64,000 nt of DNA from Symsagittifera roscoffensis (lineage: Eukaryota; Xenacoelomorpha; Acoela; Convolutidae): assembly GCF_963678635.1 (NCBI RefSeq), contig NC_087062.1, positions 5,136,193-5,200,192 of the forward strand. The letters run 5' to 3'. Under the pieces are notes generated by a model. The model was not told the origin of the DNA. It worked only from the letters and a program-made list of their open reading frames with translations, and ran no database searches. The stretch's first letter is position 1. Each line of letters starts with the position of its first letter. Both the position numbers and the translations under genes were made by a program. This document shows positions 57,201 through 64,000 of this stretch, piece after piece.

Positions 57201-57340
57201 ATTTTCCTGCAGAAGCTTTATAGTAAGCTTTTCATTTTTTTGAATCTCTTGAATTGATTTTTTTGTATCTTTCTCATTTTATTGAAACAAATTAGCAAAA
57301 AGCAAGAAACTGAAACAAAAAATTTTCGAAAAAGGCAACA

Positions 57341-57736
57341 ATTTTTTTAGGGTAGGAACAATTTTTCGAAAAAACTTTGAAAACTTTGTCGACCTTTTTT
57401 TAGGTTGACCATTTGGTTTTCCGAGCTCTACAAAAATACTATAAATACCCTATATTGTGAAAACTGTCTGCACCGCAGGCGAATTTATTAAGAAAAAAAC
57501 AGATTAAAATGACGTTTTGAGAAATTTTAATAAAAGTTTGACCAAAAAAATGCGTTGTTTTTTGACGCGCTTCCCTTCAATTTAGTTAAGGGCGCCTTTT
57601 TTGATTCTTTTTGAATTGGGTCAGCCAAAAATGGATATTATAAATTTATACCAAAAATGTACTCTTTGGAAAAATTTGGCAACCAGAATTCAGGGGGAGG
57701 GATGGGATGGTCAGTCCTTTTTGCCTCCGCCCCCCG
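57341..57736 (+). mobile_element. F1 hAT-like MITE, eroded
   Basis: TTTTAGGTTGACCATTTGG, TACTATAAATACCCTATATT, CACCGCAGGCGAATTT and GCCTCCGCCCCCCG in F1 order. It starts immediately after duplication copy 2. Confidence 0.5.
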
Positions 57737-58923
57737 AAAACATTACGATGTCGTGAGCCAAACCATTCTTCAAAACCTGCTTGAAACCCCCCCCCCCCCA
57801 CTCTTTGCGTCCACACCTGAACTGACCTTCAACAAGGAGCTCAAATTTTTGTCCTCCGATACTCACCTTAGTATTCTACGAAATGGTGTCTTTCCAGAGA
57901 AAACTAGATGAAATTACGTTTTCTGACACCGAAAAGCTAATTTTTGGTAACAGACTTGTAAATTAAATCAAGGCTTTCAAATAAATTTCTTCCTGAGATA
58001 TTGCCCAGCGGAATGATTGCATTAGCCAGGGCAGGTCGAATTAATAGGGTTTCACTTGGGGGAAAATTTTGATAGCTTTTTCAGGTAGTATTATATACCA
58101 ACCGATTCTCCGAACTGATTTTAAAAAATGTTTTGTACGAAAGTGTTTTCTCTCGCAATTGATTTTCGCTTCAATCCGATTTCCTAAAAACTAAATCGAA
58201 TAAGTGTTTCGTATATTTTATCATTTTTTGAGCAAATTGCCACATGAAAAACTTTTGAATAACTTTTCATTTCGATTTAACAAATGAATAACGCAAACTG
58301 GAAAAGAGCTCGCGTAATTTTTATGAAAAAAAAATAACTAAAAAGTGCCAAAATGCCACAAAAATGCTTTGTTCGATGAAAACAATGAAAATATTTTGGC
58401 TGTTTGATAAAATGAACACAATATTTAGGCTCTTTTTCCGTCGGCCAATTTCAATATATTTGAATATTTTATGGTGTACACGTTCTAATTAACTGAGTTT
58501 ATGCCCACGCAATAAGTATTACTCAACTTCGCACCGGATTAAAGGAATTTGTGTTGCAAATCTAGCGCCAAATTAACTTTTGATTCTTCTGGGAATTTGT
58601 AGCAGGCTTAGTAACCAGTTTTGTCAATACGGGTTCATTTGGTTCATTTTTGCTGATTTATGGTGGATATTTTTTCACCAAATAACCTTTTGGATGTTTT
58701 TGTACGCGTCTGTGTCGAAAATTTCTCCCAGTTCTGCACAATATTCTCGCCCCCAATCGTGAAATATATTGGCGTATAAATTATTAATACGCAATTTGCT
58801 TGAACACTTGAAATAAAAATTAAAAGCAAATTCAAATTTTTCCTCCCCAAAATGCTTGTGTGTGACAACTGTCTGTGACAATTCTGTAAATTTAAAAAAA
58901 TGTAGACCAAACAAAGTTGGGAC
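57737..58923. other. AT-rich sequence, no gene seen
   Basis: Contains a short C run near 57790 and fragments of C/D-type MITE ends (ACTGGAAAAGAGCTCG near 58299, GGCTCTTTTTCCG near 58428). No coding exon supported. Confidence 0.4.
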
Positions 58924-59325
58924 CAGTAGCGTGCTGATGGGGGGGGGGGGGGGGGACCGCGCCCCTCAATTCTGGTTGGCAAATTTTTCTAAAGGGCCCG
59001 CTTTTTGGTAAAACATTACGATATCCATTTTTGGCTGACAAGACATCGAAAATTTCCCGAAGGCGCTAATATAACTAACTTTAAGGGGCGACCGCACAAC
59101 GAAAAAACGCGAATTTTCAGTAAAAATTTCCCAAAAAGTGCCTAAAAACGCCTTTTTTGACCTGTTTCTTGAAAAAATTTGCCAGCGGCGCAAAATTTTT
59201 TTGTAAAAAAAGGTCCTTAAAGTATTTTCGGATAGCTCGAAAAATCAAATTGATCGACCTTAAAAAAAAAAAAGCTCCGCAAAGTTTCGAAAAACTGCCC
59301 CCTTCCTAAAAAAGTTCATAAGAAA
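58924..59325 (-). mobile_element. F1 hAT-like MITE, eroded
   Basis: CAGTAGCGTGCTGATGGGG with a long G run, CCATTTTTGGCTGACAAG, GACCGCACAACGAAAAAACG and CTGCCCCCTTCC keep F1 order in reverse. Confidence 0.5.
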
Positions 59326-59912
59326 ATTTTTCAATCTTCTTAAAAACTATTTCGCATATCAATGATGATTTTTATGAACAACTAGTGCCAGAAAGTTTTA
59401 AAACAAATCTGAGTAATTGAATAAGTTCGGTAACATTGCTTCGGCATTCGTAACAAAAATTATTAAAATTTTTCTATGTATTTATCTGAGGGTCGGTGTC
59501 ACTGAGCTCAACGTCGGTTTCACTGAAACTGACAAAATCCATCAATTAAAAATTTTTGGAGCGGTCTATTTTCAGATTTTGGTCCAAACTTTTAGTGAAT
59601 TATCGAATATTTTTTCCAAGCCATGTTGGAATTTGAAAAAGTCTTCTACATAAAAATACAATTAAGACAAAAATGCTCATGGCTTGCAAAACATTGATAT
59701 TCAATGACATTTGTGTTGCTAATCAACTACCTTGACATTTCAGATACTGTTTCTCAAAACAAATGTGTTAATTTAATCAATTAAAGCAATAATCAATTTT
59801 AAACAAATTCAAGCTCAATTTTTCCTCATAAATTGATATGGGGAGATTGTACGTCTGATCCCGGTACTGTTATCTATTAAAGCGTAGGAGACTTCTTAAT
59901 TAATGCTAATGC

Positions 59913-60112
59913 NNNNNNNNNNNNNNNNNNNNNNNNNNNNNNNNNNNNNNNNNNNNNNNNNNNNNNNNNNNNNNNNNNNNNNNNNNNNNNNNNNNNNNNN
60001 NNNNNNNNNNNNNNNNNNNNNNNNNNNNNNNNNNNNNNNNNNNNNNNNNNNNNNNNNNNNNNNNNNNNNNNNNNNNNNNNNNNNNNNNNNNNNNNNNNNN
60101 NNNNNNNNNNNN
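59913..60112. other. Assembly gap (200 N)
   Basis: Exactly 200 undetermined bases, a conventional scaffold gap; the true length and content are unknown. Any open frame across it is meaningless. Confidence 0.99.
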
Positions 60113-60360
60113 GTGAAAAAGAAACATTTTAACTCATTCGCAAATGAACAGTTTCTGCAGGGTTCAATTTTTCAGCACAATTGACCTTGACCCGGCCTGC
60201 TTGTACCAATTGAATCAGAAAAGGAAAATCTATATTCGCCAAAATTAAACTCAAAAGGGTTCCTCACAAAATGCGTATCCCCAGAAAAACTTAAAGACAA
60301 TTCATGAAAATTTGGTTTGAATTAACTCAATTTTGCTGTTATTATGAATGATTGACGGAT

Positions 60361-60790
60361 TATTGCTCCGACTTTCGTAACAAAAATAACGGAATATTTG
60401 TGCTCGGTGTGTTTTTTTTTAGACAAATTTCGACTTTTCATCTAGCCATTTTTAACGGAATTTTTTTATCATTCAAAAGGTATTGTTTTTCCTGAGCTTA
60501 AAATTGAAATTATATGGTACCCGTGATCAATTTTTGTAAAATTATGGGGGTATAAAGATTTCCGTTTTGGTCAATTTGGGACAATAAACGCGCGAAGTAT
60601 TTCGCGAAATTAACGCGTAAGCGGAGATTAAACCCGGCTGAAAAATTGTTCTAAATTGTTAAAAGAAGCTTTTTTGCCATAATTGATTTGTTACTAGGAG
60701 CAAAATCTATCACTTCGCACTTTATATGGCGTCTGGGGGGTTGATTTTCACAAAAAATCTCAATCAAGAAATTTTTTTTTTTCTTTTTAT
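60361..60790 (+). mobile_element. Family A element, 3' truncated
   Basis: ATTGCTCCGACTTTCG at the 5' end, GTGCTCGGTGTG, ATTCAAAAGGTATTG, GCGCGAAGTATTTCGCG and GTCTGGGGGGTTG; the 3' hairpin end is missing. Confidence 0.65.
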
Positions 60791-62280
60791 TAATTTTTTT
60801 TCTGATGAAGAACTTTTTTGAACCGTTTAATTGCTTGAGGTAAACAAGGGTTAAATATAAAACGAAATGGAATGTTTGATCTCGTAGCATTACGTATCCA
60901 TTTCCTTACGCACTATTTTTTATCAGCCATTACATATACTTTTTAGGTTTCATGCCGGTTGAAAATTGACTCAAAATACGTAAAGTAAGTTTGATCAAAT
61001 TTGTCTGCTGACATACCGAATAATGTTCACGTTAAGGGAACGCTTTGAAAGACAAGCAATCTGTATGAAATGTCACTAGACAACCCTCAGACAAGTTTAA
61101 ATTCTTTGATGGATTCTCTGATTGTTCTGATAGATGGCAAATTAAAATCTACAAAGCTCAGCAGAGTTCAACAAATCATATTCCAAATTATTAAAAACGG
61201 TTTGAATTTCATAACAATTTGGCGGATTTCTACCGGAAGTTAAATATGATAAGCTTAAAAACGAAAAAAAACCGAATACTAAACCTTAAAAAAACATTTC
61301 AGGAATTTTTTTAAGGTTTGATATCATAAAGATTTATCCGGTATAGAGTGGCAGCGCTAAATTGTGTAGCTATCAGCTAGCAAATTGTTTTCTGATGACT
61401 ATATTCAAAAAAAATTTAAGTAAATGAATTTTTTGATATCTTGTTTTTCATTCTCTAATTAAAATATTGGAATTTTTTTTGTTTCTGTTATGGATTTTTT
61501 GTTTTCCTTTTCCCTATTTTATTTCAAGCAGTAAGTTTTTAATTCAATTGCTGTTGAGTTTTCATTAATTTAAATTGAAAAATATCATTTCAACTCAACC
61601 TAAAACGTCTGCCGGTCAAACGCACAAATTATAAATTTAAAACTGCTTATACAATTCGTATTGTGGTAAGCTACATCAAATCAGTTAAATATGCTATGAA
61701 AACTAGACTTGGTAGATCAGTATTTTAATGTTAGTCCCAAAAAATTTTTTGCAAAATTTGATACTATCATTTTAACTTGATTAAGAAAGAAAAAATGCAA
61801 GATTGATAGCTAGATGAGAAATTTAAAAAACAAACTTGTTCATTCTGAGATAAAAAAAGTAAGATAGTTTCAGACTAGAAAAATTAGACTAGAAAACAAT
61901 CGGCACTGCATGTTTCGATCTATCTGTTCTAATATTTAAGAAAAAAAAATTGGGTGCTTAATTTTCTGAAATTTTTTTTCCCCTATATCTCCGCAATTTG
62001 AAATTTTGGAAACGGTAGAGGCGTTAAAAAATATTTAATTATCGGTCATCCAAAACTAAAAGGTAATGCGGTCAAAACAACTGATGTCGTGAGACCTTTT
62101 TAGGCTAAAAACTGTTTGATTGTGTCAATCTAAAAAAATATATATTCATGTTTAGTTTGAGCTCCAATGGAAAAAATTGTTTAGGGCAATAATAAATACA
62201 TGAAACTTATGGCAAACAAATATCGGTATCTGTTATGGTGAGGTTGCAAATCTCGCTAAGATATTTGGCCCCGAAAAATT
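60791..62280. other. AT-rich sequence, no gene seen
   Basis: No landmark of the repeat families and no exon recognised. Confidence 0.4.
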
Positions 62281-62643
62281 TCTGTGCTTTCGGTCAGACA
62301 AGTCGAAAAAGTATTAAAAGTCAGTTTTATAAAATTTTTCACCAATAATCAGGTTTTGTAAAGTTATGGGAATGAAAGATTCTCAGTTTGGCTAATTTGA
62401 GATAATTAACGCCTGAGAAATTGTGTTAATTTGAATTCAAGCATGCTTTTTGTTCTAATTACTACTTTGCTACATGCAATCTATTTACTTTTTCCTTAAC
62501 AAAACATGTCAAAAAAAGTATCAACAAACGAATTGTAGACTTTTTTTTTGAAAACTACATCTTTTTTGATTACAAACACTTTTTTTGAAGCATTAAACGG
62601 CAGTCAAAACATTCAGGCTTCGCCCTAATACCTGAAGTCTTGT
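62281..62643 (+). mobile_element. Family A element, internally deleted
   Basis: GCTTTCGGTCAGACAAG, AGTTATGGGAATGAAAG, ATTAACGCCTGAG and a 3' end with GGCAGTCAAAACATTCAGG, CTTCGCCC and GAAGTCTTG. Confidence 0.55.
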
Positions 62644-62788
62644 TTTATTATTTGTTTGTATGGTACTGTTGTGATAGAATAGAAACTTCTTAATTAGTTT
62701 TTCAGTTTTGCCATTTAATTTGTTAGTTTTGATATATCCGTGTTGGTTGAAACATTAAAAAACTTAATTAAAAAGTTTTTACATTTTT

Positions 62789-63223
62789 TTGTTCCGACTT
62801 TCTTTTTGCTTGGGGGGTTTTTCATTTTATTAAGTCTATTATGATTCAATTTTTGAAATAAGAATTTGTGACGGAATTTTTTATACGATCTGAAAGATAT
62901 TGTTGTCCTGAGCTCAAAATTTAAAAAATATTTTATCTGTAACATTTTGGGGTTCTCAAAATTGCTAATTAGGCCAATTTGGAATTTTTAAGGCACAAAG
63001 TTTTTGCGTTATTATAACACGCGTAAGCGGCGGATTAATGCGTTCGAAATTGATTTGATGTAGGTCATTTGGTCGCATTATTAGATCAAAAGACGCAAAA
63101 TACAACCCTTAGTAGCTTACATTAACTAATGGGGAATAAATTAAAAAAAACCTTAAAAGTTTGGCCTTAAAGTGTTAAAGTGCAGTCTGCACATCCAAGG
63201 CTTCGCACTGAGAGTAGTCTCGT
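62789..63223 (+). mobile_element. Family A element, full length, diverged
   Basis: TTGTTCCGACTTTCTTTTTG at the 5' end; TGCAGTCTGCACATCCAAGG, CTTCGCACTGA and GAGTAGTCTCG at the 3' end. The loop-flanking bases of the hairpin are partly conserved. Confidence 0.55.
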
Positions 63224-64000
63224 TTGCTTTCCAATCCACTTCGAATATTTCAAGCAGACATTAAGTGGTTTCAAGGGAGCATACTTTGTATAAAATTTTT
63301 TCGTAATTTCCATATTGAACTCAGTAATTTCCATAAAATCACTTAATCGCACACCGTCAAAAAATATATATCATAAGAAACTTGAGCCCTCAAATACCTG
63401 CCAAACTGGTCGGAAAAACTATTACCAAAGATGTTTAATTTGCAAAATGTTCTGAAAAAATTGACCTTCTACAAACAACCCTATTCCAATTTAAGTCATG
63501 TTGGTAAAGAAATTCCAAAGACCTGTAAAGGTCAACAAAGAATTAGGTAATATTTATTTCTAAAAATAATGTTGAAACATCCACTTGCCAATTAAAAGAA
63601 TTGGTCGAATTGAATTTAGAGAAATACTCCTATTTGCGTAAAATAAGTTAATTGGTGATCAATTACAAGAACACGTGAATGAGTTTTAGTCCAAACTAAA
63701 GCTGAAGGCTAATATGAATCAATCATTTGAAGTAATATAGTCACGGAGCTATTTTAAAGTAACTTTTAGTTGAACAAAAAAATATATGAAAAAAAAAACA
63801 ATTTTAGAAAATAACCCTTTCTGGTTTCATGAACAGGACTCTTTTTATGTTTATATTGAACAGATGTTTTAAGCTACCAAATGTTCCGGTGGTGTACTGG
63901 AATATCTGTTTTCAACTTTTTTGAGACCGGAAATGACTGTTTTTAATGCCTAAATAACCAGGTGGTTTCAGCTTTCAAATTTACTGGTGATAGATTTGGC
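63224..64000. other. AT-rich sequence to the window end
   Basis: No gene, repeat family member or RNA gene recognised. Confidence 0.4.

Larger units (their letters stand above)
51685..57339. repeat. Tandem duplication, copy 2 (about 5.65 kb)
   Basis: Near-identical to 45870-51510, same orientation. It retains a 16-base stretch of the F4 right arm that copy 1 lacks. It ends directly against an F1-like element. Confidence 0.95.

Noticed and set aside
45870-57339. LTR retrotransposon with 5.65-kb LTRs
   Set aside because: The sequence between the copies is only 170 bp, with no gag/pol and no primer-binding site; tandem duplication is simpler.
59903-60184. Open frames through the N run
   Set aside because: They are created by undetermined bases in the assembly gap.

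Overview
This window looks like AT-rich, intron-rich genomic DNA from an invertebrate animal. The signs are a single GPCR gene with GT-AG introns of up to 18 kb, many short non-autonomous transposons, tRNA-derived SINE remnants, long homopolymer runs and a 200-base scaffold gap. Nothing bacterial was seen: no operons, no dense coding, no ribosome-binding sites. I could not place the organism more precisely by eye.

Only one gene is well supported. It is a rhodopsin-type (class A) G-protein-coupled receptor on the minus strand, with six coding exons from 42717 down to 11105. The joined frame is open over all six exons with matching intron phases (0, 1, 1, 0, 2) and gives a predicted 450-residue protein. 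It has two N-glycosylation sequons, D2.50, C3.25, a DRV motif in place of DRY, W4.50, P5.50/Y5.58, an SFLP motif in place of CWxP, and a long Ser/Thr-rich tail. TM7 is atypical. The exons are clearly GC-richer than their surroundings.

Almost everything else is repeats. (1) Family A, about 0.5 kb with more than a dozen copies, and family E, about 0.55 kb, each have a short inverted repeat near both ends and a terminal stem-loop at one end only. This is the layout of Helentron-associated (HINE/DINE-like) Helitron derivatives. (2) Several hAT-like MITE families have terminal inverted repeats and 8-bp target duplications: F1 (CAGGGGCGG ends), C and D (GGCTCTTTTCC ends), and F3 (perfect 24-bp TIR and perfect 8-bp duplication). 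F4 has the same double-armed ends as F3. (3) SINE-like remnants lie near 2868 and 35100. (4) A roughly 5.65-kb segment is tandemly repeated at 45870-51510 and 51685-57339, separated by about 170 bp that contain a perfect 11-bp-arm palindrome.

Layout: 1-11104 is the 3' flank of the gene and repeats. 11105-42717 is the GPCR gene with transposon-filled introns. 42718-45870 is the upstream flank with an intact F1 element. 45870-57339 is the tandem duplication. 57340-64000 is repeats with the scaffold gap at 59913-60112. Two of the gene's five splice acceptors have a transposon end within about 35 nt, so the mobile elements bear directly on how the gene is spliced.
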